DNA of 64,000 nucleotides from assembly GCA_963681505.1 (NCBI GenBank), contig OY811981.1, positions 4,917,383 to 4,981,382 of the forward strand, read 5' to 3'. Position 1 is the stretch's first letter. Every line of letters starts with the position of its first letter. Origin of the DNA: Eunapius fragilis (taxonomy: Eukaryota > Porifera > Demospongiae > Spongillida > Spongillidae). The notes beneath the pieces are model-generated. The model searched no databases and was not told the origin of the DNA. It saw nothing but the letters and a program-made list of their open reading frames with translations. The position numbers and the translations under genes are program-made. Below, in pieces: positions 20,827 through 31,128 of the stretch.

Positions 20827-22955
20827 TAAAGAAAAAGTTTACAGCACGTGCATGACACTTAGACTGAACCAAAAGTCCCGCTCATACCTATTTAAACCCC
20901 CCACCACATGGCTATGTGCCGTATAACCAATCACATATTATTTATTTCAGAGTTTGATTCATGTGCCAAATGTTCCTTGGAAAACGCAACAGTCACATAG
21001 AAATTTAAAATGCAATTTATATGTGTTAGCATCTCTAACCAAGTTCTGCAAATTATATACAAGGGTCCTCATGTCATGCAATATACATAGACGTGCTTGA
21101 AGGTTGTTGGTGCCTCAATCGACCTTGGAGAGTGGCTGAGAATGGATGAGATGATGTTGTCAGTACTGAGGGTTGTGAGTTTGAATGACTTGGCCTTGAT
21201 TTGGTGCAGAGTAAATGCTGGAATGGTGTCTTCCATTGCAGATATTAAGACAAGATCTGCAATTCTTCCCAACGTGACGTTTCTTTAGGCACTAAGCATT
21301 GGCTGCATTTCTGTAGAACCAGTTTCATTGCTTCTGGATGCTCGCTATTGTACAAGAACTTGGAACATGTGGCTGTCAACAATAGCAACATCCTTGAATT
21401 GGGTAGGGGGGTGCAGCTGCTGTTGATTAACATTGACAGGCCTTTTCTTTGGCACATTATCCTCATCTGCAGTTGCTTGCTCTCTTTTGTATGAACCTCC
21501 TTCCCGATCATCACCAACTTGTCAAGGCTCCAACACTCTTCACCCACTCATCTGCTGACAATAATGCTGAGCAACCGGTGAAGTTGTTTCATGAGGATAG
21601 ATGACTGCCATACAACTCTGAAGGTATACCAGGTGACTTGGGGCTTCTGACATGACCAACTCATAGAGATGTCAGAATTCCCTTAAGGTCACATAGTGAC
21701 GAAACAACTTTGATAGATCTGCAACAGCAACTTCATGTGTTGTTTGCTTATTGCCGAACCTTAAGTATGGAACCAGCTTTAGCATTGTCAAGGCGGTCAG
21801 AGATAGACCAGTGATAGTGTCAGCCACATGCAGTGTGCAAATAGTTAAACCTATATATACCAGAACGCTCCAGATATTTGTATGAATCCCAGAATGTGGC
21901 CCAACTCATCTCAGTGTTGAACTTCTTTAGAGACAACCTTTGGTAGTTTGACATTCGATATCTGTTTCTGTTTTGGTTCAAATTCAGGCTTTGCTGTTAC
22001 GAATGGAGATGTACGCCAACATTTGACTCATAGAAGCCTGATGGTTGCATTAGACTGTTTCATGTACCTGCATCCTAGGTATAGCTGGTCGTTCTGAATG
22101 TGTGCATCACTCAGTATCCTAAATTGCCAATTGGGGTGGGATTGTGGTTAATTCCACCATTTATGGTACCTGTTTGCTAATTCAGTTTTCTTCTGTAGTA
22201 CTTCTAATAACATTACCAAGGTGGGGGGAGGGACAATGGGGATTTTGCCCCACCCCCCCCTTGCAACAAAATTTATGAATCCGCCCTTGCATTGGAGGGT
22301 AGCAACAAGGAGTAGTATTGCCCTCCTCCACAGCATGAATCACCAGAGTCGGCTAGCTGCAATACAGCTTTACCGGCAAATATTGAAATGGAAACAAAGA
22401 ATTAAATGTTAAGTGTAACTTCTTTATGTTAAGTGTAACTTCTTTATGATAACTTGCAAATTTATTAATGTTTATTTTTGCATTCTTATCTTGTTTCTGT
22501 AAACTATACATCGCATTTTACAAAGTCCTGAGGTTTGTCTCCCTGGAGACAGTGTGGACAACAATGTAGGGTTTCCTAATCCATTTGTCAAGTGGTTGGC
22601 TCCATATTTTCAGTTGCCTGTGCCATAACTCATGTTATGGACAACTTGGATCCACTTCAGTCATACAACATCTTTTTCAAACATTCTAGTAGTTTCCCCC
22701 CAGGATTGATAGGCCCATGTAAGAGACAATACTAGATGAATGATCACAATGCTTGTTTCTCATTTCAGCAACCCGCATTTCATGTTCAAAAAGGTAGAAA
22801 CACATTATTACAAATAATTACGTAATGGTAAAAAACACCTGACATGCCAAACGAGACATGGAAGTCAGTGTAAAGAGTAGTGAGAATATCATCTCATGTG
22901 TGTTGGTGGCCCAAAAGCCAAGAGAGGTTAGCGTTACAGAATGCTGCGTATGTCA
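20827..22955. other. No intact gene; likely decayed repeats
   Basis: Contains a G/C-run element end near 22220-22290 (GGGGGGAGGG, then CCCACCCCCCCC) and short open frames without domains. Part may be upstream remains of the Gypsy element that follows. Nothing else recognised. Confidence 0.4.
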
Positions 22956-22959
22956 GAAA

Positions 22960-23780
22960 GATATGGTATGATCACAATGCAAAGGAATGGGAAGTATCAG
23001 GAGAACAAGTATTTCTACTCTTATAGTAATCAGATGAATAAGTTGACGGCAAATTGGCATGGCTAACGAAGCGTGTGACACTGGTTATGGATGAAGTTGA
23101 CATGAATGATCGATGGAAGTGGTATCGTGTGTTTCATGTCAATGTGATCAAGAAGTGGAATTTACCTACATGTACTACCGTGTATTTCTGGGAAATAAGG
23201 AAATATTTTGAATGGCATTTGAGAAACTCCAGTTGTTTCAAGTAGCATTACAGGTAAGACAAGTCATTTGTCTTATGCTTTTAGAGATGAAGTCAAGTGG
23301 AAATTAAGGAAATGGAAAATGCAGACATCATTGAGCCGTCTTAACAGTGCATGTGCATCACCCATGGTAATGGTCTAAAAGGGTGGAACAGTGTGGATCT
23401 GTGCAGACTTTCAGTGGTTGAGCTGTTATCTAAAGAGGATGCTTGCCACATGCCATGAATTGATGAACTAATCGATAGGGTTGGAAAGGATATCTACTCA
23501 CAAATAGGCAAAAGTATACTGGCAGAGAAAATAGCATTTGCAACCCCCTTTGGTCTCGATCAAATCACTGTAATGCCAATTAGATTACAAGGCCAGGCCT
23601 GAACAACGTTTGATCAAAGCATGATGGATACTACATGATTTACAAAGGTTGGTGTGTTTTGCAGTAACATACCTGGATGGTAGTGATAATTGAAAGGGCC
23701 ATCTCAAACATTTGGATCAGGTATTTCGGAGACGACACAACTTCAGGTCTGAAGGTGAAGCCCTGCCAGGACCAGCTCCA
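22960..23780 (+). pseudogene. Decayed Ty3/Gypsy pol: integrase C-terminus directly followed by reverse transcriptase
   Basis: At about 22965-23180 the translation contains YDHNAKEWEV, then NKLTANWHG and RVFHVNVIKKW, the GPY/F module at the end of Gypsy integrases. About 100 bp on (23280 onward) it reads ENADIIEPS, ASPMVMV, TVWICADF, then KEDACHMP, IDELIDRVGK, FATPFGLDQITVMP and HLKHLDQVF, the successive blocks of a Gypsy reverse transcriptase up to and past the catalytic YLDD region (here YLDG). Many frameshifts and stops show it is dead. Integrase before reverse transcriptase is the Gmr1-like arrangement, not the usual Gypsy order. Confidence 0.8.
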
Positions 23781-24092
23781 TCAGCCACAGGAACATACTG
23801 AGGGTACTGACCAAGTGGCCCATCTAATCCCTGCACATGAATACTGAGAACATGACATGGCACAGATGAGGAAGAAATGGTGGAACCTCTAGCAGAACCA
23901 GATGAGCAAGCCCAAGATGTGGCCCCTGTGCACCTATTAACCCATCAAAGGTGGCCGACTGAAAGATTTAAAAGTTCATGCGTGGGTGTGTCCCTTTCAG
24001 AGGAGGAGCAGGCAATGTGACTGGGATCACCTAAAACTTGTATCTCTGGAATATTTATTTTGTCTTAGCATTTAAGGTGTATCTTTTGTATA

Positions 24093-24310
24093 CACTGTGG
24101 AAAAACACAGTTATACAGTACAGTATAACACGTGTATTCATTCGTTATACACATGTTATACACTAGAATACACATGTTATACGCACCGCGTATAACTCTG
24201 CGTATGGATACTATATACACAGCATTTCGTATAACGCTTATATACACGTACGGTATAACAGTGCGTATAACGAGATTAACATGTGTATAACAGCGTGTAT
24301 TTTTTAAGGG
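24093..24310. repeat. Left subterminal GTTATAC/GTATAAC motif cluster
   Basis: About ten GTTATAC or GTATAAC motifs in both orientations within 200 bp of the end. In plant CACTA elements such subterminal motifs bind the element-encoded accessory protein (TNPA); the same role here is inference. Confidence 0.85.
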
Positions 24311-24513
24311 GTGTGTACGTTAGTCACGTCACTAACCTCAAGTCCCAGTTTAGTATGCTGTAATCTTCCGAGCATTTCATACTAAATCTTGGAAATGCGC
24401 TCCGCTTTCGTGCAAAGCTCCCGCATTTTAATCCGAATATTATTCAGTTGCCAATGAAGGAATGGTACATACATGTACATGTACAGTCGATGTAACAAAA
24501 AAAAAAAAAAGTT

Positions 24514-25688
24514 CTATTGAGCAGCCAGCATCCACGGCAGAAGTCCGTCGGGAGGAGGGAGCCTCACGGGTGAACCCAGAGTGCGTTCTTTTCGCGCTGT
24601 TTTGGATGATCCATCGGCCCTCTTATAAATGTCATCCAGCGCAGAATTGAATTCCTCCGATCTCCAGCTTGGCCGCTTCCTCCTTATCTTTCCTTCTTCT
24701 TCTTCTTCTTCCGACATCAGCGTTGGGTTAAGGAGCACCCAGAACTCCTTTTCCGTTTCAAAAAGGTGTTTAGACCGACGTTCCCAAAGCTGCCATGGAG
24801 TAGCACGTGACTGTGGAAGTAATACGTTAACTTCTTTGCTTACGCGTTGTTGGCGAGAACGAATTCCTCGCCGCTTTGTTTCTTTGTTGGTACTCTCTCG
24901 TCTAAGTGTCCGTCTATACGTCGCTACTCCAACTACATATGGATCAAAATAGTGCTCACTGATGTTAAGTTACACAAACAAACCTCGAATGTCGCTGTTC
25001 TCAAAATCCGGCCCAATTTCAGCTACGATTTTGTCCACAACCGTGCAGTTGTGAGCGCTGGATATCCTAGAAATGTTCTGAAAAACAAAAATAACTAGCA
25101 CGTAACTCACGGCTCATCTGTTTTCAGGCGGCAGTCTTCACCAAAGGCCTCGTGAAGTTTTCTAATTTTCATCTTTTCAAAAGGAGGAACAAATATCGTG
25201 TGCATGCAAAAGTGTAATTGAATGCTTACCTGAAGAGATAGTGGCGTAATCCTTCTTCGTTTTGAAGACTTCTCACTGTTCGCGCCTGTAACTGCTCCCA
25301 CATGAGACTCGACAATGGCCTTTAAGGACTCCTCTAAGGCCGAAACGCGATCGCATGTGGACTGAAGGACCTGGTTGATCCTAGCAATTTCGCTACCGAG
25401 GAGGGCCTTGATCTCCTCAACAGCAGCTGAAACTATCCGCTGGTGTGATTGATGGTCATTCGGTAGAGCCTGACCTGGAAGCCACGACACATCATCTACA
25501 GGAATGCTGATTGATGGAGGTATGTGCATCCCCTGGCGAGGTCCATAAAAGCTGGTGGCGTTTGTCCCTGACGTCTGCTGCCTATATTCTGAGAAACCAG
25601 CTGCTTCGTGGTTCTGTTCACTACAAAGGTTCCTTGGAGTCAAAGGTGTGCGGGACTGACGACCGCGACCAGCAGGAGGAGTTGCCAT
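24514..25688 (-). CDS. CACTA accessory protein (four exons, 340 aa)
   Basis: Exons on the minus strand: 25230-25688, 25111-25172, 24984-25066, 24514-24932. All introns are GT-AG and phases match (0, 2, 1), giving a 1,023-bp frame from ATG (MATPPAGRGRQ) to stop. Residues 1-153 are polar with a predicted helix (EEIKALLGSEIARINQVL) and a basic SSKRRR cluster that looks like a nuclear signal. Exons 2-4 encode a compact segment (KIRKLHEAFGEDC, NCTVVDKIVAEIGPDF, VGVATYRRTLRRES) then a basic stretch and an E-run. The segment loosely resembles a BEN-type DNA-binding domain; I am not sure. Transcribed divergently from the transposase, it is the natural candidate for a TNPA-like subterminal-repeat binder. 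Confidence 0.75.
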
Positions 25689-25742
25689 TTCTGCAAGCTT
25701 TTGTGAGCCACGTGGATTTTTCGCGCGCAAAAATAATTAAAA
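25689..25742. promoter_or_regulatory. 54-bp bidirectional promoter of the CACTA genes
   Basis: Only 54 bp separate the two ATG codons of the divergent accessory and transposase genes, so both must share this core region or have leaders within each other's coding sequence. It includes CACGTGG and TTTTTCGCGCGC. No TATA box seen. Confidence 0.6.
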
Positions 25743-28601
25743 ATGAACGGCGAGGGAAATGAGTATGTGTGTATGGGATGCAATCAAAGTGTGTCAAAAG
25801 CAACTTACTATAGACACAAAATACCTGGTGTATGTTCCAGAAAAGTTACTCCATTGCGAAATGAGAATGCAACCTTCTCGGAAGGAGCTGAGTCCGAGCC
25901 AGAGTTAACACACAGTGCTAGCGCAGAGGAAGAGTCAGCTGAGAACATATTTGGCATAGAGTCGGGCGAGGTAGATTTGGAAATGGCAGGAGTAGAGGTT
26001 CTTCCGGGAGACGAAGAAGGTGCCGATGTTGCTCCAGATGACACAAGTGTTGCTGAAATTGACGTTGAATTAGAACTCACTACAACTCCTGAGGAAATGC
26101 GCCTGAATGCGTTTGTGAATACATTGGTGAGTTTCTTGACTTTTATTCAGCTGAAATTTGGTTTACCAGATAGAGGGTTGCAATCACTTCTTTATCTTGT
26201 TGCGTTTGTTATTGAAACAATTTATGCATTGATCCCATCAAACCACATATTAAGAAGCTTAAGGGATAAAATTCCAACGTCGCTTTATTCATTAAGAAAA
26301 CGTGCAATGCTACCAAATGCAGGCATAAGGCAGTATTGTGTCTGCCCAAAATGTGATACCTTGTACAGTGGTGGAAATCATACCATTCAAACCTGTACAT
26401 ACATTCAATTTCCCAATCATCCTCACAAAAGTCGCAAAGCTGCATGCAATGCATCACTTCTCAAAACAATAAAAAGCTCGTCATCTTACAAGCTTTTACC
26501 AAGAAAGTTGTACAGTTACAATTGCATCATAGAAAATGTTAAAAGGTTAATGTCACGACCTGGATTTATGCAACTCTGCAGGGCATGGAATGACAGAACC
26601 GTGTCAAGTGGAGTATTAACAGATATTTATGATGGTGGTTTGTGGAATGATTTTAGGAATTTTCAGGAAAGACCATTCTTGAATTTTCCTCATAACTTAG
26701 CATTTCTTTTGAATGTTGATTGGTTCCAGCCCTTTGATCATGTCCAATACAGTGTTGGTGTTCTATATCTTACTATTTTAAACTTGCCACGCTCTCAAAG
26801 GTACCTTTTAGAAAATGTTATTGTTGTTGGATGCATACCGGGCCCTAGCGAGCCCCACAACCTTAATCCTTACCTTGAACCATTGGTTGAAGATTTACTA
26901 ACCCTTTGGGATGGAGTAGTTTTCAAACCAGAGTCATATCCATTTCCAGTTGTAATTAGAGCCTGCCTTCTTGGAGTAGCCTGTGATCTTCCTGCAACCA
27001 GAAAAGTGTGTGGCTTCACTGGTCATACATCAACCCAAGGATGCTCCAAGTGCATGAAAACATTTAAATGTAATAGTTTTGGTGAAAAGCTTGACTATTC
27101 AGGATTTAATAGAGAAACTTGGATACCAAGAACTCAAGTTATGCATAATGAAGCAGTGAATGCTCTAGGTAAAGCAACTTGTTTATCTCAACAGGAGCGC
27201 ATTGAAAAGATGTATGCTGTCAGGATCTCAGCTCTTGTAAAACTACCATACTTCAACATAATTCGACAACATGTTGTTGATGCTATGCATAATTTATATC
27301 TGGGTACAGCCAAACATATGATTACCATTTGGAAGGAAATGGGATTGTTAACATCAAATGAATTAGACATAATTCAAAACAGGGTTGACGAAATGGATGT
27401 GCCACATGGCATTGGAAGGATACCAAATAAAATATCATCAAAGTTTAGCAGCCTAACAGCAGATCAGTGGCGAAATTGGACAAATATATATTCCTTGTAC
27501 GCACTGCATAATATTTTACCATCTGAACATTACTCATGCTGGAGTATCTTTGTCGAGGCATCGATTATTCTATCTCAATACTCTATATCTAAGGAAGACT
27601 TGAAGAAAGCTGATGAAAAATTGATTCTTTTTTGCCAAACATTTGAAACATTATATGGGTCTCAATCATGCACACCTAATATGCATTTACATTGCCACAT
27701 AAAGGAATGTGTTTTAGATTTTGGTCCAATTTCGTCATTCTGGGTATTTCCATTTGAACGTTTTAATGGAATAATGCAGTCATTTCTTAATAATTGGGTT
27801 TCTCCTGAGCTTCAAATGATGAAAAAGTTCATTTCATATCAGAATGTGATTTCTTTTCCCACATCAACCTCTGCCAAACTTGATTATATTCAGTTTGATG
27901 AAGGAAGCAGTCTGTTTGGAGAAGGATCTTTGGTGCAAACAGCAACAGATGGCTATGAGCGTCAGATATATGCGCAAAACTATATCTGTCCTCTCAATTC
28001 AATTAATGCTGTACAATTAAAATTTCATACAATTGGTCCTAGAATATTTGAAAACTATTTTTCTGATGATGAAGTAAAGAACATCACAAATGTGTACAGC
28101 TGGCTTTATCCTCAGTTCATTTCACACCCCCTATTTGTTTGCCGAACACATTTACAATTTTATGACTTGCATGCCCATGGAGAACATTTGATTTCCATCA
28201 GAGCTAGATCAATGCGTTCATGCACAATCATGGCAATATTTCCAAAGCTAGGTGGGACAATAGATCCTGAACAGAAAGTTCTTAGATTTGGAGAAGTTCA
28301 GTTCTTCATTCAACATTCCATTCAGTTACCAAACACAGCTATCACTACTGTTCATAGTCAAACAAAACACCTATTTGCTAAAGTCAAATGGTTCTGTCAA
28401 CATCCTGGAGAAAATACAGTCTCTTGGCCTCTGAAGATTGTTGCAACAGATTTTGAGCCAGACGGTCCATCAACATTTATTCCAGTCAGCAGAATAATAT
28501 GTAGATGTGCAATTGCTAAGAAACAACCAATAGCATTTGATTGTGGTCATGATGTTGTTAATATTGTGTGTCCTTTGTTTACTACAGTTGTTCAATTGTA
28601 A
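25743..28601 (+). CDS. TNP2-type CACTA (EnSpm) transposase, intact and intronless
   Basis: A 952-aa uninterrupted frame from ATG. Order: a small N-terminal zinc site (C10, C13, H25, C31); an acidic linker; a second cysteine cluster (C199, C201, C204, C218); then the RNase H-fold transposase domain. Candidate catalytic residues are D326 (LLNVDWFQPF), D513 (HVVDAMHNLYLG) and E672 (FPFERFNG). Between them is the zinc-bearing insert typical of TNP2 (C414, C423, H428, C434, C437) and the family block VVGCIPGPSEPHNLNPYLEP. The C-terminal third is conserved-looking but unnamed. It should cut at the CACTA ends and leave 3-bp duplications, which fits the element. No disabling change was seen. Confidence 0.92.
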   Translation: MNGEGNEYVCMGCNQSVSKATYYRHKIPGVCSRKVTPLRNENATFSEGAESEPELTHSASAEEESAENIFGIESGEVDLEMAGVEVLPGDEEGADVAPDDTSVAEIDVELELTTTPEEMRLNAFVNTLVSFLTFIQLKFGLPDRGLQSLLYLVAFVIETIYALIPSNHILRSLRDKIPTSLYSLRKRAMLPNAGIRQYCVCPKCDTLYSGGNHTIQTCTYIQFPNHPHKSRKAACNASLLKTIKSSSSYKLLPRKLYSYNCIIENVKRLMSRPGFMQLCRAWNDRTVSSGVLTDIYDGGLWNDFRNFQERPFLNFPHNLAFLLNVDWFQPFDHVQYSVGVLYLTILNLPRSQRYLLENVIVVGCIPGPSEPHNLNPYLEPLVEDLLTLWDGVVFKPESYPFPVVIRACLLGVACDLPATRKVCGFTGHTSTQGCSKCMKTFKCNSFGEKLDYSGFNRETWIPRTQVMHNEAVNALGKATCLSQQERIEKMYAVRISALVKLPYFNIIRQHVVDAMHNLYLGTAKHMITIWKEMGLLTSNELDIIQNRVDEMDVPHGIGRIPNKISSKFSSLTADQWRNWTNIYSLYALHNILPSEHYSCWSIFVEASIILSQYSISKEDLKKADEKLILFCQTFETLYGSQSCTPNMHLHCHIKECVLDFGPISSFWVFPFERFNGIMQSFLNNWVSPELQMMKKFISYQNVISFPTSTSAKLDYIQFDEGSSLFGEGSLVQTATDGYERQIYAQNYICPLNSINAVQLKFHTIGPRIFENYFSDDEVKNITNVYSWLYPQFISHPLFVCRTHLQFYDLHAHGEHLISIRARSMRSCTIMAIFPKLGGTIDPEQKVLRFGEVQFFIQHSIQLPNTAITTVHSQTKHLFAKVKWFCQHPGENTVSWPLKIVATDFEPDGPSTFIPVSRIICRCAIAKKQPIAFDCGHDVVNIVCPLFTTVVQL

Positions 28602-28922
28602 TTTCAGTTATGTTGAAATGAAATGAAGTTTTTGGTTAAAGGTATAATTCATTGCAGTCTGCATGGTTGTTAAGGTACTTTTACCAGATTATTCCATTAA
28701 GTGAACAACACTTCATTAATATGAAACAAAAACTGAAGCAAATTATATAATTGATATTGAACAATAACAAGACAAAACACAAACAGATATGAAAAGTTAG
28801 CATTGATAAAAACGTCACTAATACAACTTTATGTTCAGCATTTAGTCCACTGTAGGACATGAAATTTGAAATATGCGTCAAAATGAACAAAGAGATTACA
28901 GAGCTCAATAAAGCAGTTCGCA
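28602..28922. other. AT-rich spacer after the transposase gene
   Basis: Probable 3' flank of the transposase. No motif recognised. Confidence 0.5.
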
Positions 28923-29463
28923 TCCTACCACAGTCACTGGGTAAAGATCTGTCACGTTGGAAAGCTTAACAAACAAGCAATCCGTGTGAAAGAGTACGAC
29001 CAAGTTATGTCATTCCCACGTAAAATAGACAAAATAGATGCCATATGCTCACCTGATGTAGCCACGCCTACCCCTGTCACATGACCTCTTGCACTGTCAC
29101 CGGCGAGAAGGTCTGTCACATTGGAAAGCTTAACCAACCAGCAATCTGTCGATAAGAGGAAGACAAGTAATGTCATACCCACATACAATACACTAAATGG
29201 AAGCCACATACTCACCTGATGTAGCCACGCCTACCCCAGTCACATGACCTCTTGCACTGTCACTGAGATGAAGGTCTATCACATTGGAAAGCTTAACCAA
29301 TCACCAATCAGCCCGTAAGAATAAGACGAGTAATGTCATACCCACGTACAATAGACAAAATGGATGCCACATGTTCAACTGATGTAGCCACGCCTACCCC
29401 AGTCGCAAGACCTCTTGCACTGTCACTGGGGAGAAGGTCTGCTGCATTGGAAAGCTTAACCAA
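28923..29463 (+). repeat. 163-bp satellite, left part
   Basis: Units are marked by TTGGAAAGCTTAACCAA at 28957, 29120, 29284 and 29447, spaced 163-164 bp. Each unit also contains ATGTAGCCACGCCTACCCC and CTCTTGCACTGTCAC. The array is interrupted at 29463 by a nested transposon and continues at 36428. Confidence 0.97.
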
Positions 29464-29479
29464 CACTGTGCAAATGATT

Positions 29480-29585
29480 TGTTATACGATAGCGTATTCT
29501 ATAGCGTATATTCGAATATACCCCTTAAATATACGCACCTGCGTATAGAACCATATACACGGGTGCGTATATTGAAATATAACCG
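29480..29585. repeat. Subterminal TATAC/GTATA cluster of the nested element (left)
   Basis: GCGTAT, TATACGC and GTATAT motifs recur about every 10-15 bp. The mirror cluster lies at 36320-36415. Confidence 0.8.
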
Positions 29586-31128
29586 ATCACGTGACATTCA
29601 TGGTCGCTTAGCAAGCCTTTGAATTCACTTTGTGGCTATCTTGTCGGTCACCGTATACTAAGCGCTTCATATTCCGTGTATTTGTCCTACTCCCACCCCT
29701 CGTTCCCGATCCAATTTAGAATCCAATTGAAATTTTAATAATTTGCACAAGTACAACAGAACAACAAACTAACAGTCCGAGGTGGCATTCAGCATAACTT
29801 CGTTCCAAGTCGCCTGTACAGAACAACTGTAAATTCTTATCGTCAAAATTATTTAACTCACCGCATATGGATCCTTGCGAACTGTCGTGTTGATACAACA
29901 GACACATTGAAATGAAAACGAAATTGGCAACGCTTACCATTTAGTCACGTTTCATCTAGCAAATTGTGAACGTTGGGAAAGGTCAAGGAGGTTAAACGCT
30001 TACCGGACCTGTCAGCAACAAATCACGATGAAACTGTCTGATAATACCCGACTTGTCAAAGTGTCCGGATTCGCCCAACACGTAGCCAGTTACACGAACA
30101 ACTTTAGACAAATGGACGAGTATAGCAGCACTTCGCAAAACATGAAATGACATACCTTTTTCTACCGTGCTCCGTTGTGCCGGTTTCGGTTGCTCAACAG
30201 GAACACTTGGGACATGCCAAACTGGTGCAAATAGTCAGAGGTGATTAGCAACACTATTTCTCGTCAACTTAGTCTTACCATTCAAACCATACGCTGATCT
30301 CAAGAGTCCATTTTCAGAGTCTTCGCATTAAAAGCAATCAACACGCGGCAATGGAATAGCCCGCCTAAAATTTACAAGTCACGTGCGGTAAGCAAATCAC
30401 ATTCCTAATTGGAGCAGCCCTATACACCATCGCTCATGTCAGAAAGAGCACCAAAGATCATCACCAACACAATGAATCATGTCTGTTACCATGCAAGGAA
30501 GCGATGGCACCTAGATGAGATTTCTGGAGAACCCGAAATCATATTTACTAGCCTAAGGATCTGACATTGTGGAAACTAATTACTTCTAAAGTTTATTTGT
30601 ATAAATGCAATATCCGCTGTATACATAATTTAGTATACAGCTAACATGCGATCATGTACCAGTACAATACATATATACTCACGCTCGCAAGTGGCTGTGG
30701 TAAAAAAATTTGATAGGGGATAGCTTCGAGTAACCAGTACGTATACATACATGGACAGTGGCGTAGGAAGGGAATAAAAAGTGCAGCGGCCAAAGTTAAA
30801 TGGCGGAGTCCCCCGGGGAGGGTGAGGGAGGGGGGTGCCCCTCCCGCCCAGCCAGGGGGTATGGGGGAGCGCTGTAAGCTCCCCCATGCCCCAGAAGCCA
30901 ACGCTTTTTGCGTAGAAAAACACCCCCCAAAACGCAAAAACTGCACTTGTTTTTATGTGAAAACGTTATTCCGAAAAAAAATCCGTGTCCAATGAACAAT
31001 AGCAAGCATGCATGGAACAGAGCAATGTACGGGCAATTAACACGCTAAATGTCTGTTGGCAAAAAGCTTCCAAAAAAGGCTTCACGATGGCTACAACCTT
31101 TTGAAAATTCATTGCCGATTTCAATATA
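29586..31128. other. Non-coding interior of the nested element, left part
   Basis: No recognised gene. At 30757-30960 there is a GC-rich degenerate repeat starting CAGTGGCGTAGGAAG with GGGGGGTGCCCCTCCCGCCC. A related GTGCAGCGGC / CCTACGCCACTG end occurs inverted at 35930-35965. Confidence 0.5.

Noticed and set aside
25743..28601. Classification of the 952-aa protein as hAT or KDZ transposase
   Set aside because: The IPGPSEP block, the zinc insert between catalytic residues, 3-bp duplications and CACT ends fit TNP2/CACTA; the hAT dimerisation motif is absent.
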